A stretch of DNA of 64,000 bases, taken from positions 1 through 64,000 of the forward strand of contig CAVTCJ010000017.1 of NCBI GenBank assembly GCA_963733145.1. Reading direction: 5' to 3'. Both the position numbers and the translations under genes were made by a program. Below, piece after piece: positions 1 to 9,488 of this stretch. The stretch is from JAHIKV01 sp963733145. GTDB taxonomy: Bacteria > Planctomycetota > Planctomycetia > Pirellulales > Thermoguttaceae. The notes beneath the pieces are model-generated. The model did no database searches, was not told the DNA's origin, and saw only the letters and a program-made list of their open reading frames with translations. The stretch's first letter is position 1. Every line of letters begins with the position of its first letter.

Positions 1-700
1 ATAGGCAAAATAATCATCACGTCGGTCAGTCGGAAAGATGTGCTTGATGACGGTCCAGCCCGCCCCGTCGGTCTCGCCCTGCAATACGTCTGGGTGCCGG
101 CGAGACAAAACCCATGAGTACTTACACTCGGAATAGGCCGATGACCCGCCTTGGCCAAACACACCAATCAAGTACCACTTGTCCGCCTTTGTGGTCGAAC
201 CGAGCCAGAGTAGAGTCTTGTGGATCAATGCCGGCGGCTGTCCAAGGCCATCATCTTCTATGGCAACCGTGAAATCTCGGCTTGCCTTGTCAAAGGTAAG
301 CCGCACGCGGAGCTGTCGGGCCAAGTCGCGTTCACTTTGACACGGATGGCTTTCGATGGTGGAAAATTGTCGAGCTTGGGCAGTTGGTCTCAGCGATGGT
401 AGACCAAAATAACGGTCTACGGCATCGCGAGGACTGCGAGGCGGTGGCATAGCGGGGTTTGTGACAATCTCAGGCAATATCGCGCCAACTCGATGATCGC
501 CTCCATGCCGTTAATCGTTCGCTCGGCGATAGGACTGACGGGCTGGTTGGCTTGCTTGATGCGACCAGCATTGCCGCGAGCTCACGACCGACAGGAATCC
601 AATGGAGCATGCCTTCCTCCCAGCCCTCTTCGGGCGATTCCTCATTATAGGTGTACTCGTCCTGGGACGTTATGGGCAGTTCAGATAGGATATTGTCAAT
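1..700 (-). pseudogene. GHKL-type ATPase remnant (5' part; continues off the left edge)
   Basis: Translating the minus strand and allowing frame changes gives a Bergerat-fold ATP-binding domain: an N-box-like segment (ER-INGMEAIIEL, near 500), then EDDGLGQPP (about 255-230) and the glycine-rich lid GVFGQGGSSAY (about 160-130), followed by a conserved-looking stretch to base 1. No single frame spans it; frame changes occur near 700, 550 and 450. GHKL/MORC-like ATPases are known beside bacterial restriction-modification genes, which fits the broken R-M genes next door. It is a pseudogene unless sequencing errors explain every shift. The family below the GHKL level is not fixed. Confidence 0.62.
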
Positions 701-845
701 CTCCAGTGTCGTCGCAGCCCTACTTGCTTTGGCGATAAATCTGTGGGGAAACATGCATCCTGTGCAAGCGACGTTGCGTCTATCAGTTCACAATCTCCGC
801 GAGAATCAGTGAGTAGGTAAGTTCTTCCAAACTGAATCGACGGCG

Positions 846-1416
846 CTACCAAGGTCCGCAAGTTGCGGTACCGAGTATCCCTGCCGCCCGTGTTGGTCTA
901 TTAAACCGATCTTCTTCGACAGCCAGATGCAGACATGGCCTGATAATCCGGTACGTCACTCCCCTCCACACCTCGAAGTGGTAGAATCTGATCCGTGGAA
1001 AAAACGCAACCGTCTTTGCCGGCCCGCCCGATGGCTGCAATGATCGCTTGCAACGTAGCGTATAGCGGCTTCTATTTAAATATCCCTTTTTGTCGCGTTT
1101 TGACCAAGCGACACGAACGAGTTCATCGCCACGGCGAAAGAACCGTGGATACTCGCCCTTGCTTTGGCTGCTGTGTGTTCTTCTTTCATGCTCCCGGGTA
1201 CGTTCGTCTGGCGACCTTCTGTTCTCCGCGGAGCGCGGACAATTGCTTGCAACGGTCAACCTTTTCGCCCGGAAGTAATTGCTTTAATGCGCTTGCCCAC
1301 GAGGCGATCTGCACGACACTCTCGTACTCGCCAGCGGCAGCCGACTGCGAAACGAGGTTTCTGAGATTGGCTTCAGCCTGCCGAAGGATTTCGCGGGCCC
1401 GTTCTACAGTGCTCAT
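846..1416 (-). pseudogene. Small conserved protein remnant, possibly winged-helix
   Basis: A start at 1416 gives a helical N-terminus (MSTVERAREILRQAEANL...). The reading then has to change frame near 1260, again near 1010, and again near 940 to follow a plausible protein: EYPRFFRRGDELVRVAWSKR, then IGRAGKDGCVFSTDQILPL, then an end resembling GLIDQHGRQGYSVP. The last segment looks like a winged-helix or specificity-type module, but the function is not known. It lies on the same strand as the GHKL remnant, which suggests a former operon. At least three frameshifts make it non-functional as read. Confidence 0.5.
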
Positions 1417-1682
1417 AAGGGCGATTATATCGAAAACGAAAATGGCGCTCGTGGCCGTTTCGTTATATTTTAATGAACCCCGCCTTCGGATGGGGCGGTT
1501 GGCATCGCCTGTCGAAGAAGGCGACTGCTAGTCTACCTGAGGTGAACGGTATGATTAGACCATACGGGCTGAGCGGCGGAACTCTGCGATTGCTAACCTG
1601 TCGGGATGAGCAGCCCATTATCGATCCCCCCAAGGTCGAAGAGCGAACTAACCCCACCTCGGGAGTTAGTTAAGAGGCTGGC
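1417..1682. other. Intergenic gap without a supported gene
   Basis: About 265 bases between the divergently oriented remnants. Short open frames here show no recognisable motif. The gap probably held the divergent promoters of the restriction endonuclease gene and the minus-strand genes. Confidence 0.4.
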
Positions 1683-2754
1683 ATGTCTTGTCGGCCGGAG
1701 TTCAGACTGGCACCCGGCAACAACAAGACGAGAACCGACGGATCGAACCTCAGGAAGCGGGTTGCAGCGGTATTGGAGGCCGCTCTCCTGCCGGCGCCGG
1801 CGACCGAGGGCACGTACAGAATCCTGCCGCCCAAAGCCAAGGGCGTAACCAAGTTGCGCCGGGAATGGGTGGACACATTCATCGTTACATCGGTGATTCG
1901 TACAACCTGCAAGTATGGAATCGAAACCCATCCGAGCCCTTACCTCAAATCGAGTATGCCGACGGATCAACTTTGTCGCCAGCAATATCCGTTTTGTGTT
2001 GGTGCGAGTCGGTCCATATTGATGCACCGGCTCATCCGTTGCGTTGTGGTGCTTACACCGCAGTACATCGTGGAACATTTTGGAAAGTTCGGGAAGCCCA
2101 CTGTCAAGGAACAGATGATCATCTGCGATCGCAAGAGGGCCGAGATTCTGTCCGCGAACCCGCCGATTCTGTTTCACCCTGACGAAGCATCAGCCCCAGT
2201 CTGCTTTGAAGGATCGGTGCGATTGGGCCAAGCAAACATCCACGATGAGCCAGCCCCGCAATTAACGATCCCGCTGAACCGAATCCTCCGGTTCGTGAGG
2301 ACCGAACTCATCGGACGTCGAATTGAAGCTGCGGCCACCAGAACCGAGGGCAGGCCTTGGAAATGATCGTGGCCCGCGGTCTCGGATACGGAATCGGGCC
2401 GGACCAACTGATGGCTGGCGGCTATCCCGATCTTCGGCACCAAGGCGGCTCGAGGTGAAAATCCAGGACGCGCCGACGGTGGACCTTGGTCGCTATTCGG
2501 CCCAATTTGAGGTGGACGTTCCAGGCTGCCCAGGCTTTACCACCCAAACAATCCGTTACTTGATGGCGGATTGACGGACGAATCTCGCAGCACATGCGTT
2601 GGCGTAATATTGTGCCCCGGTAAACGGCTCGGCGAGCACTTCGTGTACGTCGCAGACAAGAGCTTCAAGTGCCAAGCACGATCCCGATGGCGTTCTTCGA
2701 CGCTTTGACGGCCAATGCGTCTTCAATCCGCCCTACCGAGTGCGGTAGTTGTCT
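1683..2754 (+). pseudogene. Type II restriction endonuclease remnant (PD-(D/E)XK-like)
   Basis: Alternating plus-strand frames give a continuous protein. An N-terminal region is followed by YNLQVWNRNPSEPLPQIEY (about 1898-1955), then VVLTPQYIVEHFGKFGKPTV (about 2047-2107), then ALEMIVARGLGYG (about 2353-2390), then YPDLRHQ...LEVKIQDAPTVDLG (about 2420-2490). The last part reads as a PD...ExK catalytic core of a restriction nuclease. It ends with GVILCPGKRLGEHFVYVADKS (about 2605-2665) and a stop near 2754. At least four frame changes are needed. It converges on the methyltransferase remnant, a common R-M layout. The exact specificity family is unassigned. Confidence 0.6.
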
Positions 2755-2796
2755 TCCATTCCAAAAGCCTTTGCCACCCAGACGTCGAGTTGCTTT

Positions 2797-4438
2797 TCAA
2801 GCCGCTTCTGCTGGGGAGGCGAAAGATCGCATTCGGTGAGCATGCCGAACTAGATCTACTATTCGTTGACATTCCACAAGTTCTCGGGATGGGAGCGGGT
2901 ACTGCTGAATGTACTGCGTGAGATACCGACGTCGCTGTGCGTAGAGCTTATTCTGGAAACAAAGTTCGTGGTAACACGTCAGGATCGACGAGTTCGCAAC
3001 GCCCAGGATCAGAAACAGCAGGTCCTCGTCTTCCGGGTCGTTTGTCGTGATCCAATAGCAATTGCCGTCGACAACGCATCCGCTGCGGTCAAGGAAACTT
3101 GCCTCCGGACTGATGTCTGGAAAAATGATCTTTGGCAGTCTCCAGGCTTGCGGGTCTTGGGGTACCCAGATCTCATACCAATTGCGGCCAGCGTCCATTA
3201 CGTACTTCCGCGATTCTAGTTGGTCGCGATGTAATCTGAGGTACCTCGACGCTGATGTATCTTTACCAAAGCAGATCGCCCGACGCTTGCCACCAACAAC
3301 CTCGTGCGTGTAAAGGACCTTCTTTGCCCCCCTGCCGTTGCTGACCGGCTTCCATTTCGAGGCCTTTTCCTGCGACAAAAGTGGACGTAAGTAACGTTCT
3401 TCCGGCCGCTGACTCGCAGGTAGCCGTTCCCAATCCCGCCGAATGAAGACCTTGTCTGCGGTCGTCTTGATCCCTACCCGAATCTGTGCCACTTGGCCCA
3501 CCCGACAAGCGGCATGAGCGTCCAGGCCTCAACCCAAGATTTCTCATCGGTGGTCTGCATCGTCCACGGTGCTGAGGCGTCCTGAGGCACTATGAGTCTG
3601 CCCGTTGCCACGCGATATGTCCGCCCGCCAGCGACGTAGTATCCTGGCCGGCGGCTACCGACAGGTTCCAAAACCGATGAGACGATGGTGACGGAGACGC
3701 TTTGATTGAGATCCTCGTAGACCCGCGTGAAATCGCATGTTGCCGCTTAAACTAGCGGAAGCAAGTTCCGACGCCGAGTTGCGAACACGATTGCGGGAAG
3801 CACGGCGGCGCGGAACAATTTCGTATCGCCAAGGTCAACGACCTCAAGCAGGTCAAAGTGAGAACGTAGTAATTGTCGTGTTGCTGCACCGCCTCTGGTG
3901 GTGAGGAAACGGTTTGATGTAATTACGCCGACAACCCTCCTGGCTTCAACTGCCGGGCCATGCCGACCAGAAATGCTTGGTACAAATCAACCCGACCACT
4001 GAGCGCACCATCGCGAAGCGAGTTCCTGAGCTCGCGTGGCACCTAGCACCTGAGTCCGAACATACGGTGGATTCGCAATGATTACGTCGACTGGAGCGAG
4101 TCCCTCGGCGGAATCGAAGAGAGTCGCTCTTCAAAAGTCTAAAAATCCCCGAGCATGACATCGGTATGGCATTCCTCCAAAGCCGATATGCGTGCGAGCA
4201 GCGCATCGAAGGAATCCGCTTCTTGTTCGATACCGATCAATGTGCAGCGGGAACGGACCTTTGAGGGCAGCTCCCGAGCAATCGCGACCAGTAGGTTGCC
4301 GTCACCACATGCCGGATCGAGGATCCGGCAGGAACCTCGTGTTGTCGGCATGTACCCGACCAGGCGTCTTGCCAGAAGCGAAGCCAGTTCGGCCGGGGTA
4401 AAAAATCTCGCCAGTGCGCGCTGCTTGGTAATCGACAT
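2797..4438 (-). pseudogene. N6-adenine DNA methyltransferase remnant
   Basis: From the start at 4438 the frame encodes FFTPAELASLLARRL and the SAM-binding motif I LDPACGDGNLL. After frame changes the catalytic motif IV follows as IIANPPYVRTQ (about 4090-4060), then VDLYQAFLVGMARQLKPGG and VGVITSNRFLTTRGG. The C-terminal 230 residues (3501-2797) look like a target-recognition domain of Eco57I/TaqI-like enzymes (NRGCVVDGNCYWITT-like segment, YLTQYIQQYPLP). Frame breaks lie near 4140, 4000, 3750 and 3490. It was probably the modification partner of the nuclease remnant. The motifs survive, so decay looks fairly recent. Confidence 0.75.
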
Positions 4439-4860
4439 TCTGACAACCTCGGGCGGGTTCCATGCATTGCCATCTTACCAACTGGGGGCAAACCAGGTAA
4501 CCCGTATTCCCTGCGGCGGGACGCTGGTACACCGTGCTTGACTATGCCAAGACAAAGCAGAAAGTCAACCCCGAAAAGCGGCTTCGTCGCGCATCTTGCC
4601 AGTAAGCCGCGTCGTCCGTCGTCGGCCGCGCCGCGAGGGTGGTCCGGCCGAACGCACGCAGAAATCGAGCAAGGGACGCATCTATTGGTGCTCCCCCCGG
4701 TGCTCTTTTTCCCCGCGGTGGGCGCCCTGGTGCTATACTACTTGCCGCTCATTGGCACAGTTTTCCGCTCTTTGCACCGAAGCCCGCTCAAAAACCGGGC
4801 GACCATCGGTTTCCAGAACCGACGGAAGCGGCGACGACGGGCGGGAGATCGCGACCAGAA
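4439..4860. other. About 420 bases with no supported gene
   Basis: An open frame covers 4538-4948 on the plus strand, but its arginine-rich product has no recognisable motif and it runs into the tRNA on the other strand. I treat the stretch as non-coding. Confidence 0.4.
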
Positions 4861-4893
4861 AGCAAAACGCCGCAAGCACTTAAGCTTGCGGCG
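4861..4893 (-). terminator. Rho-independent terminator of tRNA-Arg
   Basis: On the minus strand a perfect 10-bp stem (CGCCGCAAGC / GCTTGCGGCG, 4868-4893) with a 6-nt loop is followed by TTTTGCTTT. It lies about 30 nt downstream of the tRNA 3' end. Confidence 0.75.
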
Positions 4894-4921
4894 TCTTGAG
4901 TTACGGCGAGAAATGAGCAAG

Positions 4922-5145
<224 letters not shown>

Positions 5146-6381
5146 ATGAGTAAGTCTAGTCGAAAACGGGGCAGCCGTAAAGCGGCAATTGACAAGCCGC
5201 CCAAGCCCTCCCCGGACTTTCCGTTATGCGCAGCCAACTGCGGCGCATGGCAGAAGAAGATCAATGGGAAGATTCACTACTTCGGCAAGTGGGGCCGGGT
5301 AGTAAACGGCAAGCTGACGCGGATACAGCCCGACGGCTGCTGGCAGGCTGCGCTGGAGGAGTACAAGCGGCAGTACGAAAACATCCTTCTCTATGGCGAG
5401 CCCAGCGTCAAGGGCGAAGGCTTGACGGTGCGGGAGTTGTGCAATCACTTCTACACTGCCAAGAAACGGCTGATGGAGTCCGGCGATATTGCCGCCCGCA
5501 CGTTCTTGGAGTATCGGGGCACGACCGACCGGCTGGTTGCCGCGTTCGGCAAGGAGCGTCAGGTTGCGCAGCTAGGCCCTGCTGACTTTGACCGGCTGCG
5601 AGCCGAGATCGCCAAGCAGTGGGGGCCGATCAGGTTGGGCAATGAAATCCAACGGGTCCGCACTATCTTCAAGTATGCTCTTGACTGCGAGTTGATCGAC
5701 AAGACGGCGCGATTCGGCCCCGGATTCAAGAAGCCCTCGCGCAAGGTACTGAGGCTCAATCGCGCCGGACGTGCCAAGCGCCTCTTCACCGCCGTCGAGA
5801 TTCGCAGCCTGCTCGACAAGGCCGGGCCGCAACTCAAGGCCATGATCCTGCTTGGCGTGAACTGCGGTTTCGGCAACGCCGACTGCGCCGCCTTACCGCA
5901 GTCAGAAATCAAAGACGGCTGGATTGCTTTCCAACGGCCGAAAACCGGCATTGATCGACGCTGCCCGTTGTGGCCCGAAACGGTAGCCGCCTTGCGTGAG
6001 GCGATTGCCACCCGGCCGGAACCCAAAGACCCGGCCCACACCGGGCTAATCTTCATCACAAAGTACGGCCATCGCTGGGTGCGGACCCAAACGAAGAAGA
6101 AGGACAAGGAGGAGCAAACGACGGTTGATTCCGTTAGCTTGGAGTTCGGCAAGGTACTGCGGGCGCCGAAGATCAACGGCCGCAAGGGGCTGGGGTTCTA
6201 TTCGCTCCGGCATACGTTCAGAACCATCGCCGACGCCACAAAAGACTTCCCGGCCATCCGGCTTGTCATGGGACACGTGGATAGCAGCATCGACGACACT
6301 TACCGTGAGGGAATAGACGACGCCCGGCTACTGGCCGTGACGGAATACGTGCGGAAGTGGCTGTTTGGCGATAGAGTATAA
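5146..6381 (+). CDS. Tyrosine recombinase (integrase)
   Basis: Site-specific recombinase of 411 aa that would integrate and excise the element at tRNA-Arg. The start at 5146 has a good SD (GGAGG, 5137-5141); an upstream in-frame ATG at 5083 lacks one. Catalytic residues visible are H356 and R359 in YSLRHTFR, H377 in MGHVD and nucleophile Y386 in DTYREG. The box I arginine expected in the usual LRxxEL motif is replaced: the matching segment reads NCGFGNADCAALP. From memory, similar GFGN segments occur in other planctomycete integrases, so this may be a lineage variant rather than inactivation. The stop overlaps the next frame (ATGA). Confidence 0.9.
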   Translation: MSKSSRKRGSRKAAIDKPPKPSPDFPLCAANCGAWQKKINGKIHYFGKWGRVVNGKLTRIQPDGCWQAALEEYKRQYENILLYGEPSVKGEGLTVRELCNHFYTAKKRLMESGDIAARTFLEYRGTTDRLVAAFGKERQVAQLGPADFDRLRAEIAKQWGPIRLGNEIQRVRTIFKYALDCELIDKTARFGPGFKKPSRKVLRLNRAGRAKRLFTAVEIRSLLDKAGPQLKAMILLGVNCGFGNADCAALPQSEIKDGWIAFQRPKTGIDRRCPLWPETVAALREAIATRPEPKDPAHTGLIFITKYGHRWVRTQTKKKDKEEQTTVDSVSLEFGKVLRAPKINGRKGLGFYSLRHTFRTIADATKDFPAIRLVMGHVDSSIDDTYREGIDDARLLAVTEYVRKWLFGDRV

Positions 6382-6482
6382 TGACGGTTCGGGTAGGCGG
6401 CTTGCTACCGTCGCACGGCTGCCCGGCAGACAACGGAACCATCCCCGAGTCTGCCGGGTGGCTGGCCCGCTCTAGCGAAAGG

Positions 6483-7230
6483 ATGGTATCTATGTCCCTT
6501 AGAGAAGCGATTGACCGGGCGGTTGATTGCGTTCGCGCCCACCCAGACCAAATGACGCGGGCCGAAGTTGATGAGTTCTATAAACTGGCAGATGAAGTCT
6601 ATGTGCTGGCATTCCGCGCCAATCTGGCCGACGCTCTACCGCGCGTTCCGGAGTTGCGGCCACAACTTGAATCAGACCTACTGTCGCTCCCGCCAGTACA
6701 GTTTGAGTCGAAACTGAACTTGCCGGGGGATTGGGACAATGCCCCGTCACTCGATGACGACGGTCTACCGCTGATGCGGTCGTCCCTGAATGACACCACG
6801 GATTATGAGCCAACTCAACGCGCGTTTCTCGTCTGTGCTTCACCCCGTTGGTTCCACGACATGGAAACCTTACGTGCGCTCGCCGAACTCTGTGACGTGC
6901 CGGAAGCCGAGAGCGAGCAACAGGTGGATGGCAAGGAATGGATTCTTGTCAGTGAGGCTCTAACAGAACTGCCCTTCCTCTCCGGTCGGCGGGCGCTGTA
7001 TAAGTTTGCCAAAGAAAACCCCAGCAAGCTACATTTGCGCTCACCCAACCCACAAGCAGCGGCGGCAGGCGAATGCAGGCGACGTGATGCAGCTTGCTCT
7101 GGAGTATAACAGGAGGCAGTTTGATGCAATGGACGGCTCTGGCGACAGCCTGCCCTCTATAACAGAGGAATCTCTAGCTCCGCTTGCTGCGAGGCTGGCC
7201 CGCGTGAAGGCCGAAAAACGACAAAAGTAG
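6483..7230 (+). CDS. Element protein of unknown function, apparent frameshift
   Basis: The first frame (start 6483 or 6492, to 7109) gives an acidic protein with a C-terminal VSEALTELPFLSGRRALYKF segment. The second frame (to 7230) continues HKQRRQANAGDVMQLALEYN, which reads as a natural continuation, so I join them with a frame change near 7045-7075. Total about 248 aa. It sits directly behind the integrase and before a terminator. The short helical C-terminal part could bind DNA, but no family is recognised. Two separate genes is the alternative. Confidence 0.5.
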
Positions 7231-7237
7231 CTGCGGC

Positions 7238-7313
7238 TACTTTCCGGTTACTTTCCAACGCCTCCCAAAAACCCCGCGAGAAACGGGGTTTTTTCGTTTT
7301 TCTACTACTTTCC
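7238..7313 (+). repeat. Three TACTTTCC repeats around a terminator
   Basis: TACTTTCC occurs at 7238-7245, 7249-7256 and 7306-7313, all in the same orientation, between the integrase block and the regulator genes. They could be binding sites for an excisionase or repressor. Confidence 0.4.
7267..7294 (+). terminator. Rho-independent terminator
   Basis: Stem AAAAACCCCG / CGGGGTTTTT (10 bp) with a 7-nt loop and a T-rich tail. It ends the integrase transcript. Confidence 0.8.
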
Positions 7314-7349
7314 GCGCGCGGTTTGGCTGCCCACGGTAAAACGGCGGGC

Positions 7350-7520
7350 ATGGACAGCAAACCAGCAACAAATCGCCGCGACAGTCAACGCAGTGACCCC
7401 ACTCTAACGGCTCTTCGCCGATTGCTCAACGCGACGGACAGGAACCTGCATACGGCAGAGGAAGTCCGCCGGGCACGAATCGAGTTGGCGAAGGTAGTGG
7501 AGAACCGCCAGCGTGGTTGA
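7350..7520 (+). CDS. Small element protein, unknown
   Basis: A 56-aa basic, helical protein (MDSKPATNRRDSQ...), rich in Arg and Leu, with no recognised family. It overlaps the downstream HTH gene by 8 bp (GTG at 7513), which implies translational coupling. An upstream in-frame start at 7323 is possible. Confidence 0.5.
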   Translation: MDSKPATNRRDSQRSDPTLTALRRLLNATDRNLHTAEEVRRARIELAKVVENRQRG

Positions 7521-7764
7521 CCGCGCCCTCACAATCCGTGACCTGACCGAGCGCTACGGCGTGGGCGAACATACCGTACTCGGCTGGATCAGGTCAGGCG
7601 AATTGCGGGCCATAAATTGCGGACGCCGACCGGGCAGCAAAAAACCACGGTGGCGTGTCACGGCCGAAGCCCTGGCAGCGTTCGAGTTGTGTAGGACCCA
7701 TAATCCGCCGCCACCGCGCATCAAACGCCGGAAGCAAGCAACAAACGTAATCGAGTTCTATTGA
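7513..7764 (+). CDS. Excisionase/MerR-like HTH protein
   Basis: An 83-aa protein with an HTH_17-type fold: LTIRDLTERYGVGEHTVLGW followed by IRSGELRAINCGRRPG...RWRVTAEALAAF, the pattern of helix-turn-helix excisionases and small phage regulators. The start is GTG inside the preceding gene; the TGA overlaps the next ATG by one base. Likely role: directionality factor for the integrase or a transcription regulator of the element. Confidence 0.75.
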   Translation: MVDRALTIRDLTERYGVGEHTVLGWIRSGELRAINCGRRPGSKKPRWRVTAEALAAFELCRTHNPPPPRIKRRKQATNVIEFY

Positions 7765-8939
7765 TGCCAGCAATCCCAGTACTCCCCATCCCCGGTGAGA
7801 GAAGGCTAGAAGATGAGCCGGACCTGATTGGAGCTATCCGCCACGACTTTGAGTTGTTGGGCGTGAGGGGTGATATGGATATTGCCGCGCTCTTGTACGT
7901 AACAGCGACCAGCCGATTGTTACCAAACCCGCTAGGGGTGATCGTGCATGGAAAGTCCAGCAGTGGTAAGAGCGAAATCCAGCGCCGGACCACCCGCATG
8001 CTTCCTGATGACCAGGTAGTCCAGGCCACGACGATGACGCCCAATGCCTTGTACTACGGGGAACCAGGTTGGCTGGAACACAAGTTTGTGGTCTACGGCG
8101 AGCGCAGCCATCGCACCGACCCTGAGCAAGCCGAGAAGACGGCCGCTTTGCGGCAGCTATTTTCGGAGAAGGAAATCAGCAAGCTCACGGTGAGCACTGA
8201 GGGCAAGGCCAAGGGGGAGGAAATCAGGCAAAGCGGCCCGATTGCTTACTGCGAGACTACCACCAGCAACACCATCTTTAAGGAAGACCTGAACCGGATG
8301 TTGCTGGTCACGACCGACGATGGCCCTAACCTGACAAAGCGGGTGATACTCACCATAGCCGCTCGATATGCCCCCGACGCACCCAAAGGAGGAGAATCTG
8401 AGGAAGCAATCTATGACAAACACCGCGCCTTCCAGGCGGCGCTGAAGCCGTGCGAGGTAGCAATCCCGTATTGGAAGGTCATTGCGGAGCACATGCCAGC
8501 GGATGAGACAATCGCCCGGCGGGTAATCGGTCAGGTGATGTCCACCATCTCGGCTATCACTGCCCTCTACCAGAACCGAACCGACAGGGAGCGTGACCGA
8601 GAAGGCCGGCTGATTGCCACGGTCGGGGACTACGCGGTCGCCCGGCGGCTGTTGATGGAGCCGTTGCACCAGTCATTGGGGCTGGGTGACTGCTGGAAGA
8701 AGTGCATGGCGCTCAGGCGGAAGCTGCCACGGCCGTTCGACAGCAATCAGGCGTTGGAGGCCGGGGTGTTCAACAACAAAATGAGCCGGGACCGCGCCCT
8801 GACTAAGATGGCCGGGTTGGGTGTGGTCCGCTCTGTGTCAAAGGGAACGAGCCATCGGCCCGCGTGCTGGGAGTGGAACGGCAAACCGCCTGACGAGCTT
8901 GTGCTGCCGGGCGTGAAGGCCGTAGACGGCGCTTCGTAA
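7764..8939 (+). CDS. Replication-associated P-loop ATPase
   Basis: A 391-aa protein with a clear Walker A motif, G63-KSSSGKS, followed by a probable Walker B region around IAYCETTTSN. The central region (ALYYGEPGWLEHKFVVYGE, EKTAALRQLFSEKEISKL) resembles helicase-like replication ATPases of integrated elements and primase-linked phage proteins. The C-terminal half (GDYAVARRLLMEPLHQSLG) looks like a winged-helix region. Its position just left of the origin-like repeats and the CHC2 primase supports a role in element replication. The start ATG overlaps the preceding stop; a TTG lies three bases upstream. Confidence 0.65.
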   Translation: MPAIPVLPIPGERRLEDEPDLIGAIRHDFELLGVRGDMDIAALLYVTATSRLLPNPLGVIVHGKSSSGKSEIQRRTTRMLPDDQVVQATTMTPNALYYGEPGWLEHKFVVYGERSHRTDPEQAEKTAALRQLFSEKEISKLTVSTEGKAKGEEIRQSGPIAYCETTTSNTIFKEDLNRMLLVTTDDGPNLTKRVILTIAARYAPDAPKGGESEEAIYDKHRAFQAALKPCEVAIPYWKVIAEHMPADETIARRVIGQVMSTISAITALYQNRTDRERDREGRLIATVGDYAVARRLLMEPLHQSLGLGDCWKKCMALRRKLPRPFDSNQALEAGVFNNKMSRDRALTKMAGLGVVRSVSKGTSHRPACWEWNGKPPDELVLPGVKAVDGAS

Positions 8940-9145
8940 CTAAGGGCTAAAACGTGGGCGTTACGAATAAAACACCTGGAAAACGAGGGTCAAACGCGTG
9001 ACGTAACTCGCCCCCGTACCCTGGGGGCAGGGTGGGCTATGGACTACCAGCCCCATACCCCCTAACCCCCGTTACGAAGGCAAGTATACGCCTGTTTTTG
9101 CAGCATTTTATACGTAACGCCCCCTAAAACCCTAGAAGTTACGAA
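8933..9145. other. Origin-like array of GTTACG repeats
   Basis: Six copies of GTTACGAA or its core in mixed orientation: 8933-8940 (rev), 8960-8967, 9002-9007 (rev core), 9071-9078, 9113-9118 (rev core) and 9138-9145. They lie in a 220-bp non-coding stretch between the replication ATPase and the primase region. Between them are C-runs and a short AT-rich patch (9090-9115). This is how iteron origins are usually arranged. Degenerate copies continue into the next gene. Confidence 0.55.
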
Positions 9146-9160
9146 GCGGGGAACCAAACC

Positions 9161-9472
9161 ATGCCAATCGTCGGACAACCCACCAGCCGGAAACCCGAAC
9201 CGAAACTCGTAATCCACCACGGGAGTAGCTTCGCACACGTCAAGCCCGCACCGCGCGTCAAGGTCAAGATTACGAATCGCTGGCTCAGCATCTATCCAGT
9301 GGAGAAGCGGTTCGGACCTTACGAGTTCGCGTTGGATCGGATCGACAGCCCGCTGAAACTATTGGGTTGGGTGGAGCACCTATCGGGCAAGGTGTGGATG
9401 GAAGCGCTGGACCTTCGGGCGCTGATAATCGCCGTCAGTGAACACTTTGGATGGGACATCTTCAATGCGTGA
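9161..9472 (+). CDS. Element hypothetical protein
   Basis: A 103-aa soluble protein (KVKITNRWLSIYPVEKRFGPYEF...) of mixed alpha/beta character with no recognised motif. It lies between the origin-like array and the primase with a 16-bp gap to the latter, so it probably belongs to the replication operon. Confidence 0.6.
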   Translation: MPIVGQPTSRKPEPKLVIHHGSSFAHVKPAPRVKVKITNRWLSIYPVEKRFGPYEFALDRIDSPLKLLGWVEHLSGKVWMEALDLRALIIAVSEHFGWDIFNA

Positions 9473-9488
9473 ATAGGAGAACCAAGCA

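Noticed and set aside
1683..2366. An intact 227-codon gene at 1683
   Set aside because: The frame joins unrelated translation with genuine nuclease segments. The best protein needs several frame changes, so I call the whole locus a pseudogene.
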